Shown here: positions 8,585 to 18,566 of the stretch, one piece after another
How the letters are laid out: each line of letters begins with the position of its first letter
How positions within the stretch are numbered: the stretch's first letter is position 1
From: UBA7378 sp049611805
Lineage (GTDB): Bacteria; Pseudomonadota; Alphaproteobacteria; RS24
Direction: 5' to 3'
Length of the DNA: 64,000 nucleotides
NCBI GenBank assembly: GCA_049611805.1
Contig: JBMZAX010000011.1
Location: 5,042-69,041 of the forward strand
The notes under the pieces: generated by a model
Databases searched by the model: none
Told to the model about the DNA's origin: nothing
Seen by the model: only the letters and a program-made list of their open reading frames with translations
Position numbers and translations under genes: made by a program

Positions 8585-11500
8585 ATGCCCGATTCTTCCA
8601 GCCCGCGCCTGTTTACCATTGCGTCCGGACAGCATTTTTTGAACACGCTGGCCGCCGCACTGATTGATGAGGGCGCGCGCAACGAGCTTTTTCCGAACCG
8701 GACCTTGGAAGATATTTTGCTGCTCTTGCCGACACGTCGGGCGGTGCGCGAAATTTCCGGCATTTTTCTGGAACTGGCGCAGGCGCGCGGCCGCGATGCG
8801 ATTTTACTGCCCGAAATTTCCACGCTCGGCGACATTACCGAAACCGGCTATGAAACCGCGATGCTGGGCGAATTGAGCGCCGATGCGCTGGAAGAGCCGC
8901 CCCAAATCGCTCCGCAGGAACGCCATTTCCAGATGATGAACATGATTGCGCGCTGGGCTGACGCCGGCGGGGTGAAGCTCGATACGGGGCGCATGTCGGC
9001 ATTGGCGCGCGAATTGGAAACCCTGCTCGACAATGCCCAGAACGAGCAGGTGGATCTGGCCGGATTATCCGACCTTGTGCCGGACGAATTGGCCGATAAT
9101 TGGCAGCAAACGCTGGAGCATTTGTCGATCATCACGCAGTCATGGCCGCTCTATCTGGAAAGCCAGCAACGCCTTGACCCGACAGACCGCCGCAACCGGC
9201 TGATGGCGCGACTGGCCGATAATTGGCAAAACACCCCGCCAAATCAGGCAATTGTCGCCGCCGGTTCAACCGGTTCCATTCGCGCCACGGCGCAATTGCT
9301 GAAAGTTGTGGCGCATTTGCCCGAAGGCTGTGTTGTGTTGCCGGGGCTCGACACGCATATGCGCGCGCAAGCGCATGAAAAATTGCGCCATGATGCTGCC
9401 CATCCCCAATCGGCTTTGGCGGCATTGTTGCACGAGATGAAAGCGGCCCCGGGGGATGTCGCCGACTGGCCGGGCAGTCATCCGGCGCGGCCACGCACGC
9501 GACATATTTTGACCGCGCTTAATCCGGTGCCGTTAACGGCGGATTGGGTGTCGGAAAAACCTGTTCCTGACGGGGCGGGTAAAGGGGAGGGTAAAGGGGA
9601 GAGTCAAAGCGATGGTGACGGGGATGGCGACCCGGCAATTGCACAAGACATGTCCGGCATGGCCCTGCTTGAGGCACCCGACCCGCGCGCCGAAGCCGGT
9701 GCCATTGCGCTGGCCATGCGCGGCGTGCTGGAAACGCCGGGCAAAACGGCGGCGCTGGTGACACCCGACCGGCGGCTGGCGCGGCGGGTTGCGGTTGAGT
9801 TGCGACGCTGGAACATAGATGTCGACGATTCCGCCGGCCGCGCGCTTGCCAATACGCCGCTGGCGCAATTCATGCGGCTTGTGAATGATATGTGCGCCCG
9901 CAATTTCGCGCCCGTGCCGCTTCTGGCCGTGCTCAAGCATCCGCTGGCATGTCTGGGGCGCACGCGCGGGGCGTTGCTGGCAGATGTGCGCCGGCTGGAA
10001 CGCAAATTTTTGCGGGGGCCGCGCCCCGGCGGTGGGCTTGCGGGTTTGCAAGGCTTGGTGAACAGCAATAGGGATGATGATGGTGATGCGGGCCCCCGCG
10101 CGCTGCTGGCAGAGCTTGACCGCGCCGTGCAACCGCTGGTCGACCTGCCCGATCCGGCCGCCCTTGATGCGCGCCTTGATGGGCTGGAAGCGGCATGTCG
10201 CGCGCTAATGGCGCGGCCCGATACGCCCGCCGATACGGTTCTGGAAGCCGACCCGCATGGGGCAGACATGGCCGCATTTTTCGAAGGCTTGCGCGAACAT
10301 GCGGGCCTTTGCGTGGCCATTCCGCAGCAAGACTGGCCGGCGCTGTTCGATTTGTGGGTGGCGCGCCCCGTGGTGCGCGACCCGCGCCCGCGCGAAAGCC
10401 GCTTGTATATTTGGGGTTTGCTGGAAGCGCGCCTGATGCAGGCCGATCTGATGGTGCTGGGCGGGCTGAATGAGGGCGACTGGCCCAAACTGCCCGAAAC
10501 CGGGCCTTGGCTGTCGCGCCCGATGCGCGCGCAATTGGGCCTGTCTGCGCCCGAACGCCGTATAGGCCAGGCCGCGCATGATTTTGTGCAGGCCGCCAGT
10601 GCGCCGCAGGTTTTGCTGACCCGCGCCGGAAAAATAGACGGCACGCCGACGGTCGCCGCGCGCTGGTTGCGGCGCATTGAGACTTTGTGCGGAAAACTGC
10701 CGCGCGATGAAGGCAACCGGCTTTTGGAAATCTGGTCGGCACTCGACACGGGCCCGGATGCGCCCAAACCTGTTGCGCGCGCGCAATATGCGCCGCCCGT
10801 GTCAGCGCGGCCCGCGCAATTATCCGTGACACAAATCGAAACGCTGATCCGCGACCCTTATGCGCTTTATGCCCGAAAAGTGCTGGGTTTGCGCGAATGG
10901 GAGCCGGTGGACGGCCCGCTTCTGGCGACCCATCGCGGCACGTTTTTGCATGCGATTTTTGAAAATCTGGTGCGCGACCATGGCGGCGGTTTTCCCGAAG
11001 ACATGCCCGCCGCACTCATGGGCACGGCGGAAAAACTCGCCGGAGAAATGCCCGGCGGGGCGATGGTGCTGGATTTCTGGCGTGCGCGCCTGCTCGCGCT
11101 GGCCGACTGGTTCGCCACTTATGAGCGCGACCGCGCATATCCGGCAACCAAAGTGTGGGTCGAGGCGGTGGGCGCATTGCAATTGCAGATTGCCGGCGCA
11201 CCCTTCACGCTGACCGCCAAGGCCGACCGCATCGACAGGCGCGCCGACGGCACTTACCGGATTATTGATTATAAAACCGGCCAGCCCCCGACCCAGCGCG
11301 CGATCGACAATCATATTGCCGTGCAAATGACGCTTGAGGCGGCGATGGCCGAGCGCGGCGCGTTTGCCGATGAAGGGGTGCGCGCGGGCGCGGTTTCGGA
11401 TGTTGAATATCTGCAATTATCGGGTCGCTATCCGCCGGGGCGGGCGCGCGCCGTCAAGCTTGAGGACGGTTTGTTCGATGCAACGCTTGAAAGCGTCGAA

Positions 11501-11644
11501 AACCTCATTGCCGCTTATCGCGAGGCCGACAAGCCCTATATCTCGCACGCCCGGCCCAATCTCATCACTTTTGAAAGTCGCTATGACCATCTCGCCCGCG
11601 TCGATGAATGGCGCGCCAATATGCGCGGCGGGGAAGACACATGA
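8585..11644 (+). CDS. addB: Double-strand break repair protein AddB (alphaproteobacterial type)
   Basis: Subunit of the AddAB helicase-nuclease that processes DNA double-strand ends for RecA. The 1019-aa chain has a degenerate helicase N-terminal part (FLNTLAAALIDEG, LLLPTRRAVREI) and a C-terminal RecB-like PD-(D/E)XK nuclease with YRIIDYKTGQ near residue 893. An Asp/Gly/Lys-rich linker near residues 320-350 contains an in-frame 12-bp duplication (9577-9600, GKGE repeated). It is followed by addA with a 4-bp overlap. Confidence 0.92.
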   Translation: MPDSSSPRLFTIASGQHFLNTLAAALIDEGARNELFPNRTLEDILLLLPTRRAVREISGIFLELAQARGRDAILLPEISTLGDITETGYETAMLGELSADALEEPPQIAPQERHFQMMNMIARWADAGGVKLDTGRMSALARELETLLDNAQNEQVDLAGLSDLVPDELADNWQQTLEHLSIITQSWPLYLESQQRLDPTDRRNRLMARLADNWQNTPPNQAIVAAGSTGSIRATAQLLKVVAHLPEGCVVLPGLDTHMRAQAHEKLRHDAAHPQSALAALLHEMKAAPGDVADWPGSHPARPRTRHILTALNPVPLTADWVSEKPVPDGAGKGEGKGESQSDGDGDGDPAIAQDMSGMALLEAPDPRAEAGAIALAMRGVLETPGKTAALVTPDRRLARRVAVELRRWNIDVDDSAGRALANTPLAQFMRLVNDMCARNFAPVPLLAVLKHPLACLGRTRGALLADVRRLERKFLRGPRPGGGLAGLQGLVNSNRDDDGDAGPRALLAELDRAVQPLVDLPDPAALDARLDGLEAACRALMARPDTPADTVLEADPHGADMAAFFEGLREHAGLCVAIPQQDWPALFDLWVARPVVRDPRPRESRLYIWGLLEARLMQADLMVLGGLNEGDWPKLPETGPWLSRPMRAQLGLSAPERRIGQAAHDFVQAASAPQVLLTRAGKIDGTPTVAARWLRRIETLCGKLPRDEGNRLLEIWSALDTGPDAPKPVARAQYAPPVSARPAQLSVTQIETLIRDPYALYARKVLGLREWEPVDGPLLATHRGTFLHAIFENLVRDHGGGFPEDMPAALMGTAEKLAGEMPGGAMVLDFWRARLLALADWFATYERDRAYPATKVWVEAVGALQLQIAGAPFTLTAKADRIDRRADGTYRIIDYKTGQPPTQRAIDNHIAVQMTLEAAMAERGAFADEGVRAGAVSDVEYLQLSGRYPPGRARAVKLEDGLFDATLESVENLIAAYREADKPYISHARPNLITFESRYDHLARVDEWRANMRGGEDT
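9577..9600. repeat. In-frame 12-bp tandem duplication inside addB
   Basis: GGGTAAAGGGGA occurs twice in a row (9577-9588, 9589-9600), giving GKGEGKGE in a linker of AddB. The reading frame is kept, so the linker is probably tolerant of length change. Confidence 0.85.
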
Positions 11645-14600
11645 AGCCGGTCGCGCAAGCTTCCGCTTCGGCCTGGGTGAGTGCCAATGCGGGCTCCGGC
11701 AAAACTTATGTGCTGGTGACGCGGCTGGTGGCGCTGATGCTTTCCGGCGTGGCACCGGAAAAACTTCTGTGCTTGACCTATACGCGCAGCGCTGCGGCGG
11801 AAATGCAGGAGCGGTTGTTTGCGCTTTTGTCCGACTGGACGCTGATGCCGGATGCGAAACTTGCCGCGGAAATCGAAGCGCGCCTTGAAATGACGCCGGA
11901 TGCGCAAACCCTGCGGCTGGCGCGGACGCTGTTTGCCCGCGCGTTGGAAACGCCGGGGGGCTTGCGCATTCAGACGATTCACGGATTTTGCGAGTCTGTG
12001 CTGAAACGCTTCCCGATTGAGGCCGGCCTGTCGCCGCAGTTCAAATTGCTGGACGAGCAGCAGGCGCGCGCCATGCAGGCCGACCTCGTGCGCGCGCAGA
12101 TTAACACTGACGATCCGGCGCGGCGCGCCTCGATCGCGCGGCTCACGCGCCATCTCGCCGAAGATGCGATGGCGCGGCTGGCGGGGGATATTCTCACGCA
12201 TCGCGACAAGTTTCCCGCCAATGAGGCGATAGAGGCGCGGCTGGAAAAAATCGCCCGGTCGATGGATTTGCCGGATTGGGCTTTTGATGTCGAAGCGCTT
12301 TTGCGCGCCCATGCCGAAGCCTATCTGCCGGAGGTGGCGCCCTTCATTGAGGCATTGTTGCAAGCATCGGCCAAGTCAGACCGCGCGCAAGGCGAACGGC
12401 TGGAAAACTGGGCCACGCGCGCACGCGACGGCGCGCATGCCGGCGCATGGCCGTTTCTCGAAAGCGTTTTCATGACCAAGGAGGGAAAACCCCGCGCGCG
12501 GCTTGTAACAGCCGCATTTGCGGGCGCGCACGCATCCGTCGCCGAGGCGTTGATGCGTCAGGGCGATGAGGTTGCATTGCTGCGCAATCGTCTGAATGCG
12601 GCGCAGGCGCTGGCGCTGACGGGCGATATTTACCGCTTTGCGGCTGACCTCATCACCGCTTACGAGACGGCAAAAACCCGCCTTGGCGTGCTCGATTATG
12701 ATGATTTGATTGTCTACACCAACCGCCTGCTCAGTTCGCGCTCTGCGACGCAATGGGTTTTGTTCAAAATCGACCGCGGCCTAGAGCATATTCTCGTGGA
12801 CGAAGCCCAAGACACCAGCCCGGCCCAGTGGCAGGTTATTGCCGCGCTGGCGGAGGAGTTTTTTGCCGGAGATGCGGCCCATGCCGAGCCGCGAACCGTG
12901 TTCGCCGTCGGTGATGAAAAGCAGTCGATCTACAGTTTTCAGGGGGCCGACCCGGCGGGGTTTGAAAAAATGCGCGCGCATTTTGCCGAGAAAACAGAGG
13001 CTGGGGGCGGCACGATGAATTTTGTGCCGCTGATTGAGTCGCGCCGCTCTGCGCCCGAAATTCTGGCTGCGGTGGATTTGGTGTTTGCCGACCCCGCCCG
13101 CGCCGAGGGGCTGATGGCCGCGGGCACGCCGGTTCACCACCTTGCCCACCGCGCGAAAGACGCCGGCTATGTCGAGCTGTGGGAGCCCGAAGCGGTGGAG
13201 ACACCCGATGCGGATTTGCAAATTTGGGAAGTGCCCGATACGACGCCGGATGAAACCGCGCGGCGCAAACTTGCCCGACGCATTGGTGCGAAAATTTCCG
13301 GCCTGATCAATGCGCCCGACAGTCAGATAACGCCGGGCGATATTCTAATTCTCGTGCGCCGCCGCGATGCTTTTGTCGAAGACATGATACGCGCCCTCAA
13401 ACAACAGACCCCGCCGATTGAGGTGGCCGGTGCCGACCGCATGAATGTTATGGCGCAAATTGCGGTGAAAGATTTGCTGGCGGGCGCGGAGTTTGCCCTC
13501 AACAGTGATGATGATATGGCGCTGGCCTGTTTTTTGCGGTCGCCGCCGGGGGGGCTCGGCGAGGATGATTTGTTCGCTCTCGCGCATGGGCGGCAGGGCA
13601 GCCTGTGGCGGGCGCTGGTTGAAGCTTCTGACGCTGAAAATGCCGCACCTGTTTTGCGCACTGCGCGCCGGCGGCTCGACTGGTTGCGCCGCGAGGCGGA
13701 TTATTTGCCGCCTTATGATTATTTTGCGCGGTTTTTGAGCGAGCAGGGCGCTCACGCGGCACTGAGCGCGCGCCTCGGCGTTGAGATTAACGACCCGATC
13801 GGTGAATTGCTGAACCTTGCGCTGGCCTATGAAAGCCAGCAGGCACCCTCGCTTCAGGGCTTTTTGCACTGGCTGGCGCAAGGCGAACAAAGCCTCAAGC
13901 GCGATATGGATGTGCAAACCCACGCCGTGCGGGTGATGACGGTGCATGGGGCCAAGGGGCTGGAAGCGCCAATTGTGTTTTTGCCCGACACGTGCGCCAA
14001 TCCCGTCGGGCATCGCCCGCAAAGCGCAGGGCTTTATTTTGCCGCTGACGGCGATGTGCTGTGGCGCGCCAATGCCGATATTCGCGATGATTATGGCAAA
14101 GCATTGCAAGAGCGTCTTGATGCCGACAATCTTAAGGAATCGCGCCGCCTGCTCTATGTCGCCATGACGCGCGCGCGCGACCGCCTCTATGTCGGGGGCT
14201 ATTTGAACAAGCGCGGCACGCCGCCAGCTGCCGATAGCTGGTATGCCTATTTGCAGGCAAGTTTGGCGACAGATGACAATAAGCGCGAGGATGGCGAAGG
14301 GCGCACCATCTGGTCGCTGGGTGATGAGGCGCGTGCAGGCCCGCAACGTGATGCGCCGGCTGAACCGCCCGCGCAACCGCCGGATGTGCCCGCATGGGCG
14401 CGGCAATCGCCTGCGCGCGCGCCATTGGCGGCAAAAAACATATCGCCGTCGCAATTGCGCCCCATGGCATCTGCGCCGTCCAAGGCACAAGAAGAAAAAC
14501 CGGATGAAAAACCAACAAGTGGGCTGGAGGTGCGCGCGTTTGGAACGCATGTGCACGCGCTGTTGGAAAAACTGCCAAGCCTGCCGCCCGGACAGCGCGC

Positions 14601-15060
14601 AAGCGCCGCGCAAGCCTATATGGCGCGCTTTCACGCGGGCGTTTCCGCCGCCGACGGCGAGGCGATTTGCGCGGCCGCGCTCGGCGTGCTGGAACACCCC
14701 GATATGGCACCGGTTTTTGCGGCGCCGGCGCGCGCCGAGATTGCGCTGGTCGGCCGGCTTTCATTGCATGACGGGCAAAAACTCGCACTGAGCGGGCGTA
14801 TTGACCGCTATATCGAGACGGATGACACCATCATGCTGATTGATTTCAAAACCGGCACGCCCGATGCAAGCGGCGCGACCGCGCCCGCGATTATGATGCA
14901 GATGGCGGCCTATCGTGAGTTGGCCGGCCGCGCCAAGCCCGACAAAAAAATCACATGCGGCATTGTCTGGACGCAAATTGCGCGGCTTGACCAATTGGCG
15001 GCGTCAGAACTTGATGCCGCGCTTGAAGACATTCGTGCAGGTGCTTTTACGCTTGCTTGA
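11641..15060 (+). CDS. addA: Double-strand break repair helicase-nuclease AddA
   Basis: UvrD/RecB-like superfamily 1 helicase with a C-terminal nuclease, partner of AddB. Walker A is SANAGSGKTYV near residues 14-24, Walker B is LVDEAQDTSPAQW near 384-396, followed by GDEKQSIYSFQGAD; helicase motif VMTVHGAKGLEAP and VAMTRARDRLYVGG are clear. The nuclease motif IMLIDFKTG is near 1066. The start at 11641 overlaps the addB stop (ATGA); an upstream ATG at 11608 would overlap addB more deeply and is less likely. Length is 1139 aa. Confidence 0.94.
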   Translation: MKPVAQASASAWVSANAGSGKTYVLVTRLVALMLSGVAPEKLLCLTYTRSAAAEMQERLFALLSDWTLMPDAKLAAEIEARLEMTPDAQTLRLARTLFARALETPGGLRIQTIHGFCESVLKRFPIEAGLSPQFKLLDEQQARAMQADLVRAQINTDDPARRASIARLTRHLAEDAMARLAGDILTHRDKFPANEAIEARLEKIARSMDLPDWAFDVEALLRAHAEAYLPEVAPFIEALLQASAKSDRAQGERLENWATRARDGAHAGAWPFLESVFMTKEGKPRARLVTAAFAGAHASVAEALMRQGDEVALLRNRLNAAQALALTGDIYRFAADLITAYETAKTRLGVLDYDDLIVYTNRLLSSRSATQWVLFKIDRGLEHILVDEAQDTSPAQWQVIAALAEEFFAGDAAHAEPRTVFAVGDEKQSIYSFQGADPAGFEKMRAHFAEKTEAGGGTMNFVPLIESRRSAPEILAAVDLVFADPARAEGLMAAGTPVHHLAHRAKDAGYVELWEPEAVETPDADLQIWEVPDTTPDETARRKLARRIGAKISGLINAPDSQITPGDILILVRRRDAFVEDMIRALKQQTPPIEVAGADRMNVMAQIAVKDLLAGAEFALNSDDDMALACFLRSPPGGLGEDDLFALAHGRQGSLWRALVEASDAENAAPVLRTARRRLDWLRREADYLPPYDYFARFLSEQGAHAALSARLGVEINDPIGELLNLALAYESQQAPSLQGFLHWLAQGEQSLKRDMDVQTHAVRVMTVHGAKGLEAPIVFLPDTCANPVGHRPQSAGLYFAADGDVLWRANADIRDDYGKALQERLDADNLKESRRLLYVAMTRARDRLYVGGYLNKRGTPPAADSWYAYLQASLATDDNKREDGEGRTIWSLGDEARAGPQRDAPAEPPAQPPDVPAWARQSPARAPLAAKNISPSQLRPMASAPSKAQEEKPDEKPTSGLEVRAFGTHVHALLEKLPSLPPGQRASAAQAYMARFHAGVSAADGEAICAAALGVLEHPDMAPVFAAPARAEIALVGRLSLHDGQKLALSGRIDRYIETDDTIMLIDFKTGTPDASGATAPAIMMQMAAYRELAGRAKPDKKITCGIVWTQIARLDQLAASELDAALEDIRAGAFTLA

Positions 15061-15087
15061 AACCGGCGCGCACGCGCTTGCTTGAAA
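15050..15087. repeat. 13-bp direct repeat spanning the addA stop codon
   Basis: CGCTTGCTTGAAA occurs at 15050-15062 and 15075-15087, a spacing of 25 bp. The first copy includes the addA TGA stop. It resembles the duplications found at other gene ends in this window. Confidence 0.75.
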
Positions 15088-15143
15088 AATGTGGTGCGAA
15101 CACCTAAATTTTGACCAGAACCAAAAAGCAGGAGAAACCGGAT

Positions 15144-15464
15144 ATGGCAATCATACATACAACAGATGATGAATTTGAAACGGCAGTGCTGAACGCCGAT
15201 GGGCCGGTTCTGGTGGATTTCTGGGCGGAATGGTGCGGGCCGTGCAAGCAGATTGCTCCGGCGCTCGACGAATTGTCGGATGAATATGCCAACAAGCTCA
15301 CAATTGTGAAAATCAATATTGACGAAAACCCCGTCGTGCCGACCGACCATAATGTGCGCTCGATCCCGACCATGATGATTTTTCAGGACGGTGTTGTCAG
15401 CGCCACGAAAATCGGGGCGGCACCAAAGGGTCAGATCAAAGACTGGATTGACGAAACGCTCTAG
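15144..15464 (+). CDS. trxA: Thioredoxin
   Basis: Small dithiol-disulfide redox protein. The active site WCGPCK has W30, C31 and C34, and the cis-proline loop RSIPTMMIF follows at about 72-80. The ATG at 15144 is preceded by AGGAG and gives the normal length of 106 aa; an upstream ATG at 15111 lacks this support. It follows addA as usual in alphaproteobacteria. Its last 4 bp overlap convergently with folC. Confidence 0.95.
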   Translation: MAIIHTTDDEFETAVLNADGPVLVDFWAEWCGPCKQIAPALDELSDEYANKLTIVKINIDENPVVPTDHNVRSIPTMMIFQDGVVSATKIGAAPKGQIKDWIDETL

Positions 15465-16804
15465 CCGCGATTGGCGCGCAAGGCCTGGCCTGCGAGATAG
15501 AGCGATCCGCAAATCAGAACATCTCGGGCTGTCGGCGGCACGGCGTCGATTGCCGCACCCAGACCGTTATGGGCGTGGGCCGTCAGACCGGCTTTTGCCG
15601 CTTCGCGCGCCAGCGCATGCGGGGCAATGGCATTGGGCTGGTCGTCAATCGGCACGCAATGAAGCTGCGCGAAAGGTGCCAGCGGTTTCAAATTTTCCAG
15701 AAATGCGCCATGCGCCTTGGTGTTGAGCATGGCGAGGATGATATCGAGCCGCGTTTCGCCCGTGTCCTTAAGCGCCTTACCCACAAGTGATTGCGCCCAA
15801 CCGGACAGGGCTTGCGCGGCCGCCGCATTGTGGCCGCCATCAAGCCACAGGCGCGCATGGGGCGCTTTTTGTTGTATGCGCGCGACCAGCGCGCCCTCCG
15901 ACAGGCTTTGCAGGCGCGCCGGCCATGTCGCCTCCCCGAGGCCTTCGTATATCGCGCTTTCCGGCAGGTTCAACCGCCGCGCGGCGGCTATCGCCGTGCC
16001 CGCATTCATAATCTGGTGCAGTCCGGGCAGGGCGGGTGCGGGCAAATCCAACAGCCCTTGCGTGTCCTGAAAAACCATGCCGCCCTTTTCGGGATAAGCC
16101 TGCCAGTCGCGCCCGCCCAGCGCGAGATGCGTGTCATGGTCGGCGCTTGCTTTATCGAAAAGCGGCACGATGGAGGCTTCCTGCGGCGCGCTGACCACCG
16201 GCACGCCGGGTTTCACAATGCCCAATTTCTCGGCGGCGATTTCTTCGAGTGTGGTGCCCAGAAATTCCTGATGGTCGATGCTGACCGGCGTGATGACCGA
16301 CAATTCGGGCCGCAGCACATTTGTTGCATCCAGCCTGCCGCCCAAGCCCACCTCAAGCAGCAAAAAATCGGCGGGCGTTTCGGCAAAGGCGCAAAAAGCG
16401 GCGGCGGTCGTAATCTCGAAAAAGGTGATGGGTTCTTGCGCATTTGCGGCCTCGCAGCGTTGCAAAAGCGCGCTTAAATATTCCTCATCAATCGGTGTTC
16501 CGCCCAGATTGATGCGCTCGTGGAAATATTCCAGATGCGGCGAGGTATAGGCGTTGACGCGGTATCCGCCGGCCTGCAAAAAAGCGCGCAAAAAAGCCAG
16601 CGTCGAGCCCTTGCCATTGGTGCCGGCAATATGCACCACGCGCGGCAGGTGTTTTTCGGGATGCCCCAGGCTTGCCAGCAGGCGGTGCATGCGGCCCAGT
16701 GACAGGTCGATTTTTTTGGGGTGCAAATCAAGCAGCCGGGCAAGCAGCGTGTCGCTGGTCTTAGGGTTGGACGTGCGGCCGGCTTTACGGCTTGCTGGGC
16801 CCAT
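15461..16804 (-). CDS. folC: Bifunctional folylpolyglutamate synthase/dihydrofolate synthase
   Basis: Mur-ligase-family enzyme that adds glutamate to dihydropteroate and to folates. The P-loop AGTNGKGST is at residues 60-68 and YTSPHLEYFHERI follows; SVITPVSIDHQEFLG and LWLDGGHNAAAA are family motifs. Length is 447 aa. It is 9 bp downstream of accD and probably cotranscribed with it, the common accD-folC order. Its end is convergent with trxA with a 4-bp overlap. Together with pabA, pabB and pabC in this window it supports de novo folate synthesis. Confidence 0.95.
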   Translation of the reverse strand: MGPASRKAGRTSNPKTSDTLLARLLDLHPKKIDLSLGRMHRLLASLGHPEKHLPRVVHIAGTNGKGSTLAFLRAFLQAGGYRVNAYTSPHLEYFHERINLGGTPIDEEYLSALLQRCEAANAQEPITFFEITTAAAFCAFAETPADFLLLEVGLGGRLDATNVLRPELSVITPVSIDHQEFLGTTLEEIAAEKLGIVKPGVPVVSAPQEASIVPLFDKASADHDTHLALGGRDWQAYPEKGGMVFQDTQGLLDLPAPALPGLHQIMNAGTAIAAARRLNLPESAIYEGLGEATWPARLQSLSEGALVARIQQKAPHARLWLDGGHNAAAAQALSGWAQSLVGKALKDTGETRLDIILAMLNTKAHGAFLENLKPLAPFAQLHCVPIDDQPNAIAPHALAREAAKAGLTAHAHNGLGAAIDAVPPTARDVLICGSLYLAGQALRANRG

Positions 16805-16813
16805 GGATGCGGG

Positions 16814-17689
16814 TCAGGCGGGTTGTGTTTCAGGCGCGGGGCGGCCCATCAACAACCCCAGAACGCGGCCCAGAGTTTCGGGCAGCTTGTGGCGGTGAAC
16901 GACCATGTCGATCATGCCATGCTCCAGCAAATATTCGGCGCGCTGGAAACCTTCCGGCAGCTTTTCCTTGATTGTATCCTGAATGACACGCGGGCCCGCA
17001 AAACCGATCAGCGCGCCGGGCTCGGCGATCTGAATATCGCCCAACATGCCGTAAGAGGCGGTCACGCCGCCCGTTGTCGGGTCGGTCAGCACCACAATAT
17101 AAGGCAGGCCGCGCTCGCGTAATTGCTGGACGATGACGGTGGTGCGCGGCATTTGCATCAGCGAGAGAATGCCTTCCTGCATGCGCGCGCCACCGGCGGC
17201 GGCAACCATGATAAGCGGGGCGTTGTTTTCCAGCGCGGTTTGGCCGGCGGTTACAACGGCTTCACCGGCGGCCATGCCGAGCGAGCCGCCCATAAATTGG
17301 AAATCCTGCACGGCGATGACGCTTTTGCGGCCCTGAATGGTGCCCAGCGCAACCTGCACGGCATCGCGGTCGCCGGTTTTGTTGCGCGCGTCGCGCAAGC
17401 GGTCGGCATAGCGTTTCTGGTCCTTGAATTTCAGCGGGTCGTGCGGCACATCCGGCACATCGATTTTTTCGAACGCGCCATCGTCGAAGATTTGGGCGAA
17501 ACGCTCACGCGCGCCCACGCGCATATGGTGGTCACAGCCCGGGCACACCTGCTGCAACAGCGCAAGGTCGCGGTGGAAAATCATTTCCCCGCATTGTTTG
17601 CAGCTTTGCCACAAATTATCAGGCGTGTCGTCGTGATCTCTGAACACGCTCGGAAACCGCGGACGAACAAAATTCTTAAGCCAGTTCAT
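16814..17689 (-). CDS. accD: Acetyl-CoA carboxylase carboxyltransferase subunit beta
   Basis: Beta half of the carboxyltransferase that makes malonyl-CoA for fatty acid synthesis. The N-terminal zinc ribbon is formed by C30, C33, C49 and C52 (SCKQCGE and VCPGCDHHM). The crotonase-like core has GGSLGMAAGEAVV and AAAGGARMQEGILSLMQM. Length is 291 aa. It lies between trpA and folC, a conserved linkage. Confidence 0.96.
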   Translation of the reverse strand: MNWLKNFVRPRFPSVFRDHDDTPDNLWQSCKQCGEMIFHRDLALLQQVCPGCDHHMRVGARERFAQIFDDGAFEKIDVPDVPHDPLKFKDQKRYADRLRDARNKTGDRDAVQVALGTIQGRKSVIAVQDFQFMGGSLGMAAGEAVVTAGQTALENNAPLIMVAAAGGARMQEGILSLMQMPRTTVIVQQLRERGLPYIVVLTDPTTGGVTASYGMLGDIQIAEPGALIGFAGPRVIQDTIKEKLPEGFQRAEYLLEHGMIDMVVHRHKLPETLGRVLGLLMGRPAPETQPA

Positions 17690-17724
17690 TATGCCCCTCT
17701 TGTGTCAACACCATGCGTCAAACA

Positions 17725-18558
17725 CTAGCTCCCTTTATGTACACCCTCGGCAAGGTCGCTGGCAAGTGCCAGCACGCGCGCGACGCAATCCGTGTTCGAT
17801 TTGTCGCCGTTTTTGGCCGTTTCGCCGATCACATCGACAAGTGCCGAGCCGACCACCGCGCCATCGGCAACAGAGGCAATCGCGCCGGCCTGTTCGGGCG
17901 TGCGAATGCCGAACCCTACGGCGACCGGCAGGTCTGTGTGGCTTTTGATGCGCGCAACATTGTCTGAAACTTTTGAGACATCGGGTGCCGCCGAACCGGT
18001 AATGCCCGTAATCGACACATAATAGACGAAGCCGGACGTATTTTTCAAAACATTCGGCAGGCGCGCATCATCGGTCGTCGGGGATACCAGGCGAATGAAA
18101 TTCAACCCGCCTTCCATGGCCGGCAGGCATAATTCGCTGTCTTCTTCCGCCGGCAGATCGACAATGATGAGCCCGTCAACACCGGCCGACACGGCATCTG
18201 CGATAAACCGGTCAACGCCGTAAATGAAAACCGGATTGTAATATCCCATCAGCACCAGCGGCGTGGTGTCGTCTTCGGCGCGAAAGCGGGCGACCATGGC
18301 AAGCGTTTTTTCAAGCGTTTGCCCGGCCTTTAACGCGCGTTGCGAGGCCGCCTGAATTGACGGCCCATCCGCCATCGGGTCGGTGAACGGCATGCCAAGC
18401 TCGATAATGTCGGCACCTGCCGCAGGCAGGCCGGACAAAATCGAAAAGGACGTTTCCGGGTCGGGGTCGCCGGCGGTAACAAAAGCAATAAAGGCCCTGC
18501 GGCCCGCGCTTTGCAAAGCGGCAAATTTCCGGTCGAGGCGGGTTTGGCGAACAGACAT
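17725..18558 (-). CDS. trpA: Tryptophan synthase alpha chain
   Basis: Cleaves indole-3-glycerol phosphate to indole and glyceraldehyde-3-phosphate. Catalytic E53 and D64 lie in IIELGMPFTDPMADGPSIQ, with the TIM-barrel phosphate loop in VAVGFGIRTPEQA. The ATG at 18558 is preceded by AGGAG and gives 277 aa; a longer reading to 18627 would overlap trpB and is rejected. It is 8 bp after trpB. Confidence 0.96.
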   Translation of the reverse strand: MSVRQTRLDRKFAALQSAGRRAFIAFVTAGDPDPETSFSILSGLPAAGADIIELGMPFTDPMADGPSIQAASQRALKAGQTLEKTLAMVARFRAEDDTTPLVLMGYYNPVFIYGVDRFIADAVSAGVDGLIIVDLPAEEDSELCLPAMEGGLNFIRLVSPTTDDARLPNVLKNTSGFVYYVSITGITGSAAPDVSKVSDNVARIKSHTDLPVAVGFGIRTPEQAGAIASVADGAVVGSALVDVIGETAKNGDKSNTDCVARVLALASDLAEGVHKGS

Positions 18559-18566
18559 GAGGGCTC

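Noticed and set aside
15111..15143. Upstream ATG for trxA at 15111
   Set aside because: The ribosome site AGGAG lies between it and ATG 15144, and the shorter form matches thioredoxin length.
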